DNA from: Macrothele yani | Taxonomy: Eukaryota; Arthropoda; Arachnida; Araneae; Macrothelidae | Assembly (NCBI GenBank): GCA_039090855.1 | Contig: CM077024.1 | Span: 69,132,594-69,196,593 of the forward strand | Length of the DNA stretch: 64,000 bases | Reading direction: 5' to 3' | Shown here: piece after piece, positions 1-12,265 of the stretch | Layout of the letters: each line of letters starts with the position of its first letter | How positions within the stretch are numbered: the stretch's first letter is position 1 | Notes under the pieces: model-generated | The model's database searches: none | Told to the model about the DNA's origin: nothing | Seen by the model: only the letters and a program-made list of their open reading frames with translations | Made by a program: the position numbers and the translations under genes

Positions 1-1853
1 CAGCGAAATGTCGGGTGTAATTGGCACGCCCTTTGAATCCATTCTGACGTAAATTAAATGTATCAAAGCTATTCAAAGTCAATGAAACCGGTATGGAAAA
101 CAATAGTATCTGACGGAAGAAAGAAGTTTTTCAATCGGATTTTTAATCCCTCAGATATTGCTGTCAAAGGAATCGTGAGCTTACGCCCATCTGGTTGCAG
201 ACTTGTGCGTTAAGAAAAATTTGAATTTATATGAGAAACTTTAGCACCGGAAACGCTCTCCAACACAGAAAGAATTTTTCAAATCGGACTCTTAGAACCA
301 GAGATATCGACAAAAATAAGATGTGACTTTACGCTTCCTGGTGGGTAAACCATGCATTATTTTAAGGAGAAAGTATTCGTAAAAGTTTTTTCGATATGAG
401 CGGTATCAGTCCAAGAAAAAACAATTTCTAGTCGAGTTTTCAGGAGCCCAGATTTTGCTGCAATTACATCAGAAGCAGCAATTAACACTTATGCTGCGTG
501 GTGGCCAAACCATTCTTTACGATACAGAAATGCGATTCAGAAATGATTTTTCAAATTAGAGTTTTAGAAGCAGAAATAATGCAGAAAACGCAATTTAGCT
601 TTGCGCCCCCTAGCGGAAAGTCTGATTTACTTGAAAATTTTGAATGTATATGAAAAACATTTCGCATCGGAAACACAATCCAACAAAGAAGAAAATTTTC
701 GGATCGGACTCCTAGAAGTAAAGAATTGACAAAAATAAGATATACATCTACGCCCCCTGGCGTAGATACCATGCATTATTTTAAGAAGAAAATGTTCCTG
801 AAAGGCTTGTCGACATGAATAGTATCGGTCCACAAAAGAATTTTTTTTCAATCGAAATTTTAGAAGCCCATATTTTGCTGCAATACATCATAAGCGGAAT
901 TTCATACTAACGCCCCGTGGTGGCCAAACCATTTTTTTACAAAAATTAGAAATTATGTGCAAAGGATTTCCCACCAGGAGCTGTATCCGGTGCAGAAAGA
1001 ATTTTTCAAATCGAAGATTTAGAAGCAGAAATATAGGGGAAAAGCAATTTACCTATACGCATTACTTAAAGATTTTGAGATTATATGAAAAACATATCAC
1101 ACTGGAAACTCTATCCAATAAAGAAATAATTTTTCAAATAGGATTATTAGAAACTGAGATACTGACAAAAATAAGATATAAATCTAAGCCCCCTGGCAGA
1201 GAAACCATGGAATATTTTAAGGAGACAATATTCCGAGAAGCTTTATCGCTGTGAGTGGCATCGGTCCACGAAAGAATTTTTTCAATTGAGATTTTAGAAG
1301 CTCAGATTTTAGGCAAATACATCAGAAGTAAAAATTAACAATTACGCCCCCTGTTGGCCAAAGTGTTCTTTAAGAAAAATTAGAAATTACATGTAAAAGA
1401 TTTTCTAGCTGGAACTGTATCGGCTAAAGATAACATTTTTGAAATCAGAGTTTTAGAAGAAGAGATATCGGGGAAAACGTAATTTAGATTTACTCCCCCT
1501 AGCGGAAAATATGTGCGTAATTTGAAAAAAGCAACTATTCGTAAAATTCTCTTGGACATAAATGGAATCGAAAGATAAAAGAAATTTTTCAATCCGATGT
1601 TAAGAAGCAAATATGTGGAATAAAATATATTTTTGAATTCGACCTTATCTGCATTCACGCCCTCTAGCGGCGAAATCGTACATCGTAAAAAAAAAAAACG
1701 AAATAAAGGATCATCATTCGTATATTTCAAGCTTCCCAATGCAAAAAGAATTTTCCAAATCGGACTAATAGTTGCAGAGATATCGTACGGACGGACGGAC
1801 GGACAAACCGATAACAAAGCACGATCTTTTTTCACAAAAGACGTGCTAAAAAA
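1..1853. repeat. Array of ~150-bp units with CTCF-like motifs, copy 1
   Basis: About ten diverged units of roughly 145-165 bp follow one another. Each contains a GC-rich motif close to ACGCCCCCTGGTGGCCA or ACGCCCCCTAGCGG, set in AT-rich sequence. Motif positions are about 332, 492, 602, 749, 911, 1185, 1345, 1491 and 1656, with one badly decayed unit near 1058. The array ends in short GACG repeats (about 1790-1805) and a hairpin whose arms are AGCACG (1818-1823) and CGTGCT (1842-1847). The same order of units and the same terminal hairpin recur at 29156-30951, so the whole array moved or was duplicated as a block. The left edge lies at or before the window start. No ORF in it looks real. Element class is unknown. 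Confidence 0.75.
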
Positions 1854-3342
1854 GGAGCAGTGCCTAGTCCTTCTCGCTCGACCTTCCAACCTAATTATTC
1901 CGCGGGCTGAACAGGAAGGCGTCATTCTGTTAAAAACAGGACATATTTGTAGTTGCATTTATTAAAGAAACACACATATACAAATTGGACTTCAATATAA
2001 CGGTAATTTCTCATTTCACAAATGATTGATACTAGACATTATTTTTTTCCATTTCGAAGTATTGCTACGTTAGTCAACTAGATTTAGAATCATGACCATG
2101 TGTAAATGAAGAAAATCCATCTTTTATGAAATCGAATTTTTGAAAGTTCTGTGTTTCTTTTCCTGCATTCTTATTAAATTTTTATATTTTATGAAACCTG
2201 CAATTAGCAGTTTATTTTTTCGAGCGCTTTCCGTATAAGCTAAGAGAAACAGAAAGAAAAAGATTAAAACAATGTAAGGTGTTACTGACTTTACGTATAA
2301 GCTAGGAGAAACAGAAAGAAAAAAATTGAAACAATGAAAGGTGTTGCTGACTAAAACTAAAGCCTGGAAGAGATCCATTTAGTGTGAAAATATAATATGG
2401 AAAGATGGTAGACCCAGAATAGTCTGTACTTTTAGCAGGGATTATCAAACCAAAGAGTCTGAAAGAACCGAAGAGCAATTTAGTCATTCTTTTTTTCTTT
2501 ACCATAAGTAAGGCATTAAAATGCATTTATTCCCCCACAGTCCTTTGTCTTCACTACTTTGAAAAAAACTGTTCTATTGCATAAAATAAATGAAAAGAGT
2601 AGAACGTTTATCCTGTTTTAATACCTTGAGAAATTTTAGCTTAAACAGCACAGTTAATTCATAAAGCTTCCAGAAACGCAGAATCTTTAATAACATGAAT
2701 CAAATTATTTTTCTGAACATTAATGCCGCTGATTTACGAGAAAGCCTAAGATAAATTATTGTTAAAGTCACCGAAAAGAGAAAAGAAAACTGAGCAAAGC
2801 CTTTCTAAGAAATGCCGGGTAATTTTCCGATGGAACATAACTTGGATGTGCATGAAAAGTAATGCGGGATAGCTCAATTTAAAATTAAATATGTGATTAA
2901 CTCTTTTTACTTTAACTTTGCTATTACTTTCGATCAGTGTTTCTATCGGAAATTTTGCATAGCAGTTTCTGTAAGATTTTTCAGCAATATAGCTTTGTTC
3001 CTTCTTTCAGCAAATGACTTCTTTTTTTTTTTTTTTCAAGGGAAAATAAATGTAACATTCTCCTTCCGGAAGCACTGATAAATTCAGTAATCATTTCCAT
3101 TTCCTGTTGACTTTCACTTCTTTGATCTTCGATTTCATTGTATTTCATTAAACTGCATGCTTAGCTTCACTATCTGATGGCAGTACTTTTCATTATTTTT
3201 AAGCCACACTCATGTTCGTAAAAAACAGAACACCTGAAAGCAGTCAAGCTACAACTTTGATTCATACAGGGTATGTTCATTGAGCAATACAGAACAAATG
3301 AAAAACATCTCGGCGTCATACGTACCAGGAGTGTCCGAGTAG
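1854..3342. other. AT-rich intergenic stretch, no gene seen
   Basis: No recognisable coding or RNA gene. It holds a two-copy tandem duplication at 2232-2353 and a poly-T run near 3012-3030. Confidence 0.5.
2232..2353. repeat. Two-copy tandem duplication, 62-bp unit
   Basis: Two diverged copies start at 2232 and 2294. Both begin CGTATAAGCTA and run through GAGAAACAGAAAGAAA to GGTGTT(A/G)CTGACT. Non-coding. Confidence 0.8.
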
Positions 3343-4386
3343 CTAAAAATCGGTGTGACCACTTCTGGCTTGTATCACTTGCTGTACAAGCTGATGCATC
3401 GAATCACATAACGTGTCAATGGTGTCCTGTGGAATAGATATCCACGTTGTATTGACCCGAAATTAAAGTTTAGAAAAAAATTTCTGGTGGTCATTCGTAC
3501 CGCTGCATCTGTTGTTTGAGATTTTCTATGGTGAGATATCTAAATCCGGCGATTTACATTTCTACGGCAGAAGTGCAACGATGATGGCATGTGTTGTCAT
3601 TGAAGCATGCGGTGTGCCCTTCTGTACCTGCAGGACAGCCTTGTTGCTGAAATATAGCCACGGGGCTGTCCTACAGGTACAGAAAGGCGACAGGCCTTAG
3701 AAAGTCATTGATGACGGGCACTCGTCATGGTAGTACGGACTCTCACGAGCGGGGATCTTCTTTGGTACCCGATAGCACCCCAGGGCAAAATGCCTCATGT
3801 TGGTGTGGTATCTCTGGTGCAAGTACACTCTTCTCGATGTTTCTTCCCTTGTCGTCGGCGGACACAGACACGGCCTTCATTTTCGCCTAAACAGAAGCGT
3901 GGTGTGCCCGAAAATACGATATTGTGGTATTCGTTACGTCATCCCTTCGTTCGATGCACCAGTGCAGACTGGCAGTCCGTTGCTTCGGTGTCAAAGATAG
4001 CCTGAAGAACGGCCTAAGAATCTGCAGTCCGAACTATAATAATCTAAGACATACTGTAACAACTGCCATGGAAGAAGGTGTCACAGTTCACCACTGCTGC
4101 GCAAACGTTATAAATGATACAGAACGGACACTCAAAGACATCCTCATGAGATGACGGTTGTCCCTCGGCGTTGTCTGCGTACGACGTTAAGAGTCTTCTC
4201 TTCGGGTTCTGGCCCTTCTTCGTACCATTCCCTTCATACTCTTGACACGATGGAGACACTGCTCTCCACACGACGGGAAATCTCCCGGAGGGAAACATTG
4301 CAGTCTCTCAGGCCGATAATGCGATCTCTGTCGAACTCGCTGATGGGACAGTACGGCTGTGACTGTCTCACACAAGGACGAGGCAT
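3343..4386 (-). pseudogene. Tc1-like transposase, decayed (copy A)
   Basis: Reading the minus strand in shifting frames gives a Tc1/mariner (IS630 superfamily) cut-and-paste transposase. The start is MPRPCVRQSQ at 4386, followed by a helix-turn-helix region containing FDRDRIIGLRD. At the far end is the standard C-terminus IPQDTIDTLCDSM...QARSGHTDF, with stop at 3343-3345. The span of about 1,044 bp matches the usual ~345 aa of the family. Numerous stops and frameshifts break it, for example an in-frame stop in the TGG codon after SRV. The middle, about 3480-3720, is poorly alignable and contains a 21-bp inverted duplication (3620-3640 and 3664-3684). No clear terminal inverted repeats were found, so the element limits are unknown. 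Confidence 0.75.
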
Positions 4387-4510
4387 CCTGACCCACTGCT
4401 AACCAAGCACTGACATGCACTGAGACACACGCCGCTAATAACGGAAAAACACCTATTTCCGACTATGTCCGTGAAATGATTATTACTTCTTCAGACTATC
4501 ACAATGAATC

Positions 4511-4552
4511 AGTGCGTTGCTATTCGTCATATTTTATCAATAGCAACGCACT
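4511..4552. repeat. Perfect 14-bp hairpin
   Basis: AGTGCGTTGCTATT (4511-4524) is the exact reverse complement of 4539-4552, with a 14-nt AT-rich loop. It lies just upstream of the decayed Tc1 copy A in that element's reading direction and might be a remnant of its terminal inverted repeat. No other function is supported. Confidence 0.8.
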
Positions 4553-5069
4553 AATTATTTTTATCATTCCAAAAAAGAAAAGATAATAATTTTTTCAAGA
4601 TGATTCTTTTTCTTCATTTTTCCCTCTATATTACTACTAACCAGTTATTTAAGGGACATATAGTTCAATTATTAATTTTTATTCAAATACAGAACTTCCT
4701 TTCCGGGCGGGAATTACGCATCTATTGCATTTCGCGGAATAAAATACATCCTAACGATTTTTCCTAAATTTTAAATTTTGAAAATCTTGGTATGGCGATT
4801 CCATATCTGCTGCTACGCCTTGTGGTAATAAATGTTGACGGCTTCAGTAGCATGCAGAAATAAAAGCACCTTTCTCGAACTAATTTTTTTGCATTGTTTG
4901 TCTCCTTTCTCCCAGTAACACGTGCACCTGGGAAATGGCAACCCTGTATGTGTGCATGCCACCCACACTGCTGCCATTGAGTGGAGTGATTTACTGCCAT
5001 AAAAAAATAAAAAAGACGTAACACATCTATGTTACAGGACTAAACATTGTCAGCCTCATTCCTTCAGCA

Positions 5070-5149
5070 TTCATTAAGCAAGTATAGTGTTGATGAGCTG
5101 ATTCCATGATCATTCAAACTATATTTAAACGTTGGACTTGCTTAATGAA
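5070..5149. repeat. 80-bp fold-back, 14-bp perfect stem
   Basis: TTCATTAAGCAAGT (5070-5083) pairs perfectly with 5136-5149. The size is compatible with a short palindromic MITE or a miRNA-like hairpin. The loop of about 52 nt is not well paired, which argues against a miRNA. Confidence 0.7.
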
Positions 5150-5200
5150 TTAATGGACTTCAACTAACGCTATGAAGAAAAAATAAATCGCGTTTGAATT

Positions 5201-5299
5201 TCCGTGCGTTGACAAAAGCTGTCATTGGTTATTCCATTTTTTTAAGAAACTCCGTGCGTTGACAAAGGCTTTTTATTGGTTAATCCATTTTTTAAGAAA
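5201..5299. repeat. Two-copy tandem duplication, 50-bp unit
   Basis: Units 5201-5250 and 5251-5299 both start TCCGTGCGTTGACAAA and end TTTAAGAAAC. Non-coding. Confidence 0.85.
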
Positions 5300-6084
5300 C
5301 TCATGTTACAACTTCATGGAAATAATTGCAGGTCTTACTCGGTACTCAGGGTTATTAATCAATTTTCAAAGTCATTTGCCAGTGACATAAGAAAGAGCCT
5401 AACCCAAAGATTAAATAAAATAAAAAAACAGGATCAAGATTGCAACATATGAACATTATAATTGCTATGAAGAAATAAGCATATGAAACCACCAAAGGTC
5501 ATTGTTATTCAAAGAAGGTCAATGCAGTAACATCAGGCTCCCTTGATACGTTACAAAGGGCAATTTCTCACATGTTCAGTTTGATTTCAGTACACTGTAA
5601 ACATAATTTCAGATAGACGAGTTATGTTGCACTGTAGTCAGCAAACAATTCCTCAGGGATTATGACATAACATTTTCGAAACCTTAGGCTCGTACTGCGT
5701 CTGGTACAATAATGTGAGCGAACTTTGTGATGCTACACTGCTGAAATCAGTACACAAGTCACAATCAGAAAAAAAACAAGCTTTCACTGAAAAAAAATTT
5801 TGGACCGGCATATAGTACATTGGTTAATAATAAAATATGTTTACAAGGCCACTACGTGTTGCATCATTCATTATATACATAGCGGCCACTGAATTAGGAA
5901 CCTCTATGCAGACGTCACTTATGCGACGTATATGCAAAGTACGTGGTTACATGTGTCACCACATGATCTGGGCAACTATTTAAGACTTCTTCTCGTCAGT
6001 AATGACAGTAGTGTTTTATACAAAGAAATTTTAGGAGTTCCATAAAGGGCTTATTGTGGGTGTTCGTCCGGCTCTTTAATCAGT

Positions 6085-6977
6085 GAAAAATTAACCCGCA
6101 TTGCTTATCTAAGAGGCGTGACTGTGGCGCAACAATAATCACGGTCATCAAAGAAGACTTGCACGGAGAAGCAGGACTTTCTGCAATTGACCGAAGTATA
6201 ACTGAGCAAACTGTGCGCAGGGAATTGAAGTGGATCGGTATTGGCAGTCACATGCCTATAGGCATGTATCGTAGCATGCTGTAGGCACGTGCCTGCCAAT
6301 ACCGATACCGAAACCACTGATTTTGGAGAAGAATCCGAAGAATCGTCTACAATTCTGTCAGGAACGCCGTAACTGGACATTGGAAGACTGGGAAAAAGTC
6401 ATGTGGTCCAACAAGTCGTGTTACGCCTTGGAAGGAAAAGTGTTTGGCGGAAGCCTCATGAAGCAATATGCCCATCTTTCCTTGAAAACCCTACTGAAGG
6501 TTCTGGAGATGGTGTCAGGGTATGTTGGCACGTTCTGTTGGTAGGGTCCCCTGATATTGCTAGAAGGTTGGGTATCCTCCAAAGATCATTTGGATATTAT
6601 TACCGACCAAGTCCATTCTGCAATGATGCAATGTTGTCTGTTTATCCAGGAGGTGACAGATGCTTCTAGAGTGACAATGCTTTTGTGCATCGTCCAAAAT
6701 TTGTTCAGAAGTGACTCAAAGAGCGTGACAACGTCTTCAACCATATTTCCTGGCCATCGCAAAGCCCAGGTTAAACCCCATTGAGAATGTATTGGACATG
6801 TTAGAAAAACAGATTCAGGAGCAAAATCCCTTTCTGCCAAATCTGAGCTATTTAAAGGACTGTCTGGTGAACGCCTGTTATGCTGTAGAAGTAGATGCAC
6901 CCCAACAACTTGTGGAATCTATGCCAAACCACATGCGTGCTGTAATGAGGGTTAAAGGAGGCTCAATCGTATATTGA
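6085..6977 (+). pseudogene. Tc1-like transposase, decayed (copy B)
   Basis: The catalytic core of a Tc1/mariner transposase is readable in shifting frames. It shows RNWTLEDWEKVMWSNKSCY, where the first catalytic Asp of the usual SDES motif is Asn, then SDNAFVH with the second Asp, then SPGLNPIENV with the third acidic residue. The C-terminus is APQQLVESMPNHMRAVMR ending in GGSIVY with stop at 6975-6977. The N-terminal DNA-binding part (6085-6230) is weak. A small fold-back at 6234-6306 disrupts the linker between the DNA-binding and catalytic parts. At least three frame changes make it non-functional. Confidence 0.75.
6234..6306. repeat. Fold-back inverted duplication inside Tc1 copy B
   Basis: ATCGGTATTGGCAG (6234-6247) is exactly complementary to 6293-6306. 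Pairing continues with mismatches almost to the centre, giving two arms of about 35 bp and nearly no loop. It lies inside the transposase relic, so it arose after insertion by a local inverted duplication. Confidence 0.8.
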
Positions 6978-6990
6978 ATAAAAGTTTGTA

Positions 6991-9021
6991 ATTGAAAAGG
7001 CCGGTATGTATTTGTAATGCTTTGAATATGATGTACAAAAGGAAATGTCCAATACACTGCTTTTCGAAAGTTGTCAGAAGTTTTGGGCACCTACCGTTAC
7101 ATGTTACGAGCTTGTTTATTTCATTCGTACAAAAGTTTTGTCCCTGTTACTAAAGGTATACTTTGACAACAATTTTCACTTCTCTATTTGATATACCAAG
7201 CTTGTGTGAGTGCCTTGTTAAGCTACAGGTCTGTCGTTCTGGACCATTTCTTTTGTTCGTACAGTGTTGATTTCCGCTGAGGAAGTTTAATACGTAATTG
7301 TGCACATGATGTCGCGTGTTATACTCTGCAATGTACCGCGCGAGATTATTTGTGTGCTTTGAATGCACAAACTATTTGAAAACAACGATTGCGTCGCACA
7401 GAGCTCCTGGGCAGCGGTCGAAACAAGTGCATCATTAAGTTAGGGTGTATAATTGTGCTTCCTAAAGTTCATCTAACGCGCCATTTGCTTAGTTTATTAA
7501 TTTGTGTTATGATAGATGTTTATTATAAATTGTTGTGCCAACCATGAGCGTATTTATTGAATAATTATAATATAGAACTGAACCCTAAGTCACAACAAAC
7601 GCTTACAGCGAATTCCATCAGTTACACTATCCCTACTGGACACAATTCTACAACATGCTGATGCGACATTACCCGTTTACCATACGTTTCAGTCAGTAGT
7701 CAATGGATATCATCAGACAAGGAAAGTTTCGTTGACAACAAAAATCGAATATTGTCCCGAATCTGCTCGTGCATCCAACGTTCCAGCCTAATGAAAATCT
7801 TAAAATACTACAGCGCAGATGTAATGTGCGCATGCGCATATTACTTCCTCTAATCATGTGCTTCTTTTGAAGTTTGGAAGATATAGCCGGATAACGATCG
7901 TCCTCGGGGAGAGTTGTTCTAGCTCTGGTCTTCTGGTTATGCTTCATTTTAATTTAAACTGCTTCCACAGATGAAATATCACTTTCCTTAGCACATATTA
8001 CTATCTTGAGTGTTTTGCTTGGAACTGTGCTCCCTGCAGATCCCTATGGTAGGAAATCAATCAAATGCCGGAGAATTTTCAATTAGCCTTCTTCACCATG
8101 ATTCATGTATAAATGGGATGTCCATGAGTTTTTTTACCTTTGACCGTTTAATGCGCTTGGAGCTCTTCAAAAATAAATTAATTAAAGGAATATGAATACC
8201 AAAAATTCTCAGATTAATTTAATCTTAGTGTCACCTAGCCGTTGATTTTGTGCGTGCTGTGTTGTTTTCTCGATTATGACAATTCTCGCTTTTCTTATCA
8301 GAAATTATCCCTGTCGTGTGCACTGTTATAAATGACCTGTTGCCATGGAGGAGACAACTGTATCTTACAGAAGACACCAGGTGTGTTTGGCTCTCTACAA
8401 TATGTTCTACTACAAGAATTCAGTCTCCGTACCTCTATGTATTCAAACATTAATCCGATCCTGTGGAGATTTAACAAAGTGTCCAGTTGGCGGTTAGAAT
8501 TCACTGAGCATAGGAACCTGAAAGCTGTAACTAAACATTGGCTTACTCTTTTCTAATAGGAAAAGTGGAGAGTCCTCAATCTTGAATATAGCTTCAACAT
8601 TTTTCCGAAAATGAGAAAATTTTAATACCAAGAAAACTTCGATTCCCTGAGAAAATACAGGCGCATAATCACACTGTGCTGAATCGTCTGAAGGAGGTTG
8701 AGCGCTAAACTCTTGTTGCTTTGATCACCGCGCTCAGATCGTATTCAGTTTTTTTGATCGCTTGGTTTGTGTGTAACCGTTCAGTCATTCATCTGCGTCT
8801 CATGAAAAAATTTGTGAACGGATAGCGAGAAAGATAGAGAGATAAAGCAACAGGGGCTGATTAATTTCGGCGTAAACATTATTGTTTTTTGAATCAGAAA
8901 AAAGAGCATGCCCACATCTACTCTGTATCTGCACATCCAAGAATCTCAATCTCAGAAACTCTAAGAGAAGCCACCCTCCTTCTGCTATTTAGACGGAATT
9001 ACTTTTGATGTAATAGACGTG
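6991..9021. other. Intergenic stretch, nothing recognised
   Basis: I see no supportable gene, element terminus or repeat in this AT-rich segment. Short ORFs on both strands have no family resemblance I can identify. Confidence 0.4.
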
Positions 9022-9030
9022 TTCCAAATT

Positions 9031-9227
9031 TTTAGCCGCCCCTGTGGCGCAGTGGTCTAAGCGCTGTCTCCTGACCATTCGTTCGACATAGGTCCGGGTT
9101 TGAATCCCGGGGAAGGCATGGATGGTGTGTTTGTCTAAAGTTATTCCCTTCCTTGGAATCAGAGGTTCTAAATTAGGGACGGGTTACTGCTTATAGCCAA
9201 CTGAGTTGCTCACGGTGGTCGTTAAAC
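9031..9227 (+). mobile_element. tRNA-derived SINE, full length (copy 1)
   Basis: It begins with a tRNA-like head: an A-box region (GTGGCGCAGTGGTCTAAGCG) and a B box (GGTTTGAATCCCG). The family body follows (GGCATGGATGGTGTGTTTG...) and the common tail is CACGGTGGTCGTTAAAC. TTCCAAATT flanks it on both sides (9022-9030 and 9228-9236), a 9-bp target-site duplication that shows retrotransposition. Seven further copies lie in this window. It would be transcribed by Pol III and mobilised by a LINE not seen here. Confidence 0.8.
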
Positions 9228-9370
9228 TTCCAAATTAAAATCCCTCGTACATGAAAATGGCCCTGCAAGAGCCAAAAAGAACTCCTAATTCATCATACAC
9301 ATCTCGCCAGAGTCGTTTTTGGGCAGCTCGCAATTAATCATACATTTGAATCATTAGTATGTTTGTTTGT

Positions 9371-9545
9371 TTGGGGGTTTAATGACCACTGTGAGTAACT
9401 CAGTGAGCTATAAGCAATGCCCTTTCCTAATTTGGGCTACTGGTTCTAAGAAATGGACAAAGTCAGTTTCAGAAGACAAACACGCCATCCATGCCTCGCC
9501 CAGATTTGGAACAAAGATCCATCTTTGACGAATGATTTGAAGCCT
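9371..9545 (-). mobile_element. tRNA-derived SINE, head-truncated (copy 2)
   Basis: On the minus strand this matches the body and tail of the SINE at 9031: the GGCATGGATGGCGTGTTTGTC region, and the tail TCACAGTGGTCATTAAACCC. The head around the A box is lost or unrecognisable. Confidence 0.65.
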
Positions 9546-12265
9546 CCATCTGGAATGTTTCTTCATTTCACACATTTCTAAAGCTGTCAGCCCAAGCTTT
9601 AGTAAAGCTTTTATGATGAATCTCAAAGCACGACAAAAGTATTGCTACGCTGAACTGGGAAAGCAATTGAACGAATCCGACGCAGAGTCTTTCACTCTGT
9701 GCATTCGCGGATATATCCAGGAAAACAATTACAGGGTGAGACAAAAATCGCAGGACACCCTTGTAGTTCAGAAACGGGAGGAAAACTGAAATATCTGAAT
9801 ACCCCAGCAAAGAATCGGTGAGGGAACCTATCTTTTAGGCTATTTCTGGAACGTGGCCTCCATCTTGAAATCCGCCATATTGGATCAAAGTCAAATTTTT
9901 CTAATGGTAAAGGTGTGTCATGTTGCATTGTCAGAAATACCAACGGTCTGTCGCTATACCTACCTGACACGTAATAAAACATCATCTGTTAATCAGGAAT
10001 TCCGTTTCTCCATAGATAGCTAGAACCTATTTCCTTCTCACTGAATCTCATAATCGCTGCATATAAGTTACGTTAAGGTTATTTTTTTTCTAATCATTTA
10101 TCAACGTGATGTTAATTTCAGTATGTAAGTAATATAACATTTCATTTCCTTTCATTGTACTCAAATTTCACCCAGATGAACATTTGGGATATTATAATCA
10201 CAGCTTTAGAAGTAGCAAATTACTTTTTTCTGTTGAACTGTTTTTAACAGTCACACTTTTTTAAATGATGACGCTATAGCACTTCGTCTATTATGCTAAG
10301 TTTATCACTGAGTACTCAAAATTAATCCGTTGTGCACATATGTTACAATTTTTTTAATAATGAGATGAAAACGAGTGTTAAAAGACGATGGTGTTAAAAT
10401 GGAGGAACAAGATGTTTAAAAGAAGTACAGGCTAAAAATGACTTAATAAAACGAAAGGTATCTGAAGCCTGTATTATCAGAACAACAACAGCCAAAAATG
10501 AATTTCCTAATAAGCCAGTTACTAAACATAATGATTGAAAATACAACATATACTGTACTTGGTCTTCTGCCATATGTTAAAAACAATTTATCTCTGTTCT
10601 GCGATCCTTCGTCAAAAGCCACAAAGAACAAAGTCCTTTTATTCCCCTCTGAGCGATTCTACTTGTGCCCCTTATACTTTCTTTATGCCTTTAATGAACA
10701 GCGGATATGAATAAATAACAGAATATCTGCTACTAAAACGTCAGAAAGAAGTAAACAAAAGTTAACGAAATCGTCAAAATGACGAAAGAAGTTAAATAAA
10801 ACGCCAAAATGACATACATAATTACTTACAAATCAATCCACTAAGTTAAATTTCTTGTCGGCGTTATAAATTTTGCTCTTTGTAGCACAAACCTCCAACA
10901 ACAATTCTCTTTCCGAATTTATTCTACAGCACAGTATAATTATTAAATGTGTCCTAATTTTTGTTATTGTGTTCTATTCATTACCAAACGAAGACCACAA
11001 GTTTTCTCAATTTCAGATGATTTTCGGTTTGTTCGCCGGAGGTTTTCTCCGAACTACAAAACACGTACTAGTCTCTTATTTTTACTACACTTGGTATTAT
11101 TTTACTATAGTTTCGCCTCTTGGTCTGAATGTGTGAAACAGATGCTCTATAATTTCGTGTTACTCCATTGCAATGCAGTTCTCAGCACCATTTTATCTTC
11201 TTTATCTACTTAAATATACTTTCGACTCATTTTTGATAACCAGGAAGACATTAATTTGGACGAACGGGGTGATCCAGTAATCCGAATCACGAATGGGGCA
11301 AACTCCTTCACAATACCATAAGAAATTTCAAAAACAGCAAGAAAGGCATAAAAGAACGTGAACCGGAAATAGTTATACTCGCACTGTATTCAGAGTGTCA
11401 AGACAAATTCATTATCAGCATACTGATACACAACCCAGCTAAGTATTTGTTATCCTTTCGACACAACGAAATGCAAAATGAACACTTTTACGTTTAAAAT
11501 TACATTTTCTTATAAGCATATTTTGCATCAGGTTCAAGTAATTTAATTAGTGGGGATTACGGCACGAAGCCCGTATGAGACCAGAATGGAAGGGTAAACA
11601 CGTAGGTTAGTCACACAGCCGTGGGATTAGAATACCATTTAATGAGCTTTTGCTGTACCAAAACTGATTCCTTAACGCATTATTCATGTAAATCTCTAGC
11701 AATGTTTGCAGACGCTGTTTCTAAGGTAACGAGAGATACTGACCAAGGCGTAAATAAATAGGAATGTAATTCCCCATTTTGAAAGCATGATGGGATGTTT
11801 CTATCATCAACAGAGCTCTCCTATGAGCCATGCCACATATGTGGAATGATTGCATTGTCCAACAGCACTGCAAATACCGTTGTAGGATAAAAACGACTGA
11901 TTCATCATGTGTTTAAACCAAGCACATAATTTAGCAAATATATCCTGTTTTCCAATATTAACATTACGAATATCATTTCGTCGTGTGGCAAATACAATTC
12001 ATTTTCCCACAAACAGCTGCCTGAAACTTCATAGAGATCTTTCACATACAAAAGGAAGTCATTTGTAACGACTGAAAAATTTTGCCGTTCTTGCTGATTT
12101 ATTATTTATGAACATGCTACTCTTTGTAGCTTGCATACGCAGCGTCTGGTCGAATTTAGTGTTTCACTGTCTTTCCTGGTTTAATGGCATCCTTTCGGTT
12201 TCTTGATGCCGAAATTCCTTTTTCCTAATTAGGGTATCTCCATTACGCTTATATATATATATATA
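9546..12265. other. Intergenic stretch, possible unclassified repeat at 9733-10010
   Basis: No gene recognised. 9733-10010 starts ACAGGGTGAGACAAAAATCG, a terminus style common in dispersed repeats, and is more GC-rich than its surroundings, but I could not define a second end. An (AT)n run lies at 12251-12264 beside the Tc1 insertion. Confidence 0.4.

Larger units (their letters stand above)
4387..5877. other. AT-rich intergenic stretch with two hairpins
   Basis: No gene seen. It contains inverted repeats at 4511-4552 and 5070-5149, and a 50-bp tandem duplication at 5201-5299, listed separately. Confidence 0.5.
5878..6990 (+). mobile_element. Tc1/mariner element remnant (copy B)
   Basis: The left end resembles a Tc1-type terminus (AGCGGCCACTGAATTAGGAA starting at 5881, after a TATATACAT stretch). 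The transposase relic follows in the same orientation. No convincing matching right terminus was found beyond the stop at 6977, so the right limit is approximate and the right end may be deleted. Confidence 0.55.

Noticed and set aside
10443..11220. Several ORFs of 60-90 residues with hydrophobic stretches
   Set aside because: AT-rich sequence gives such ORFs by chance. No domain, no repeat of the frame and no start context support a gene.
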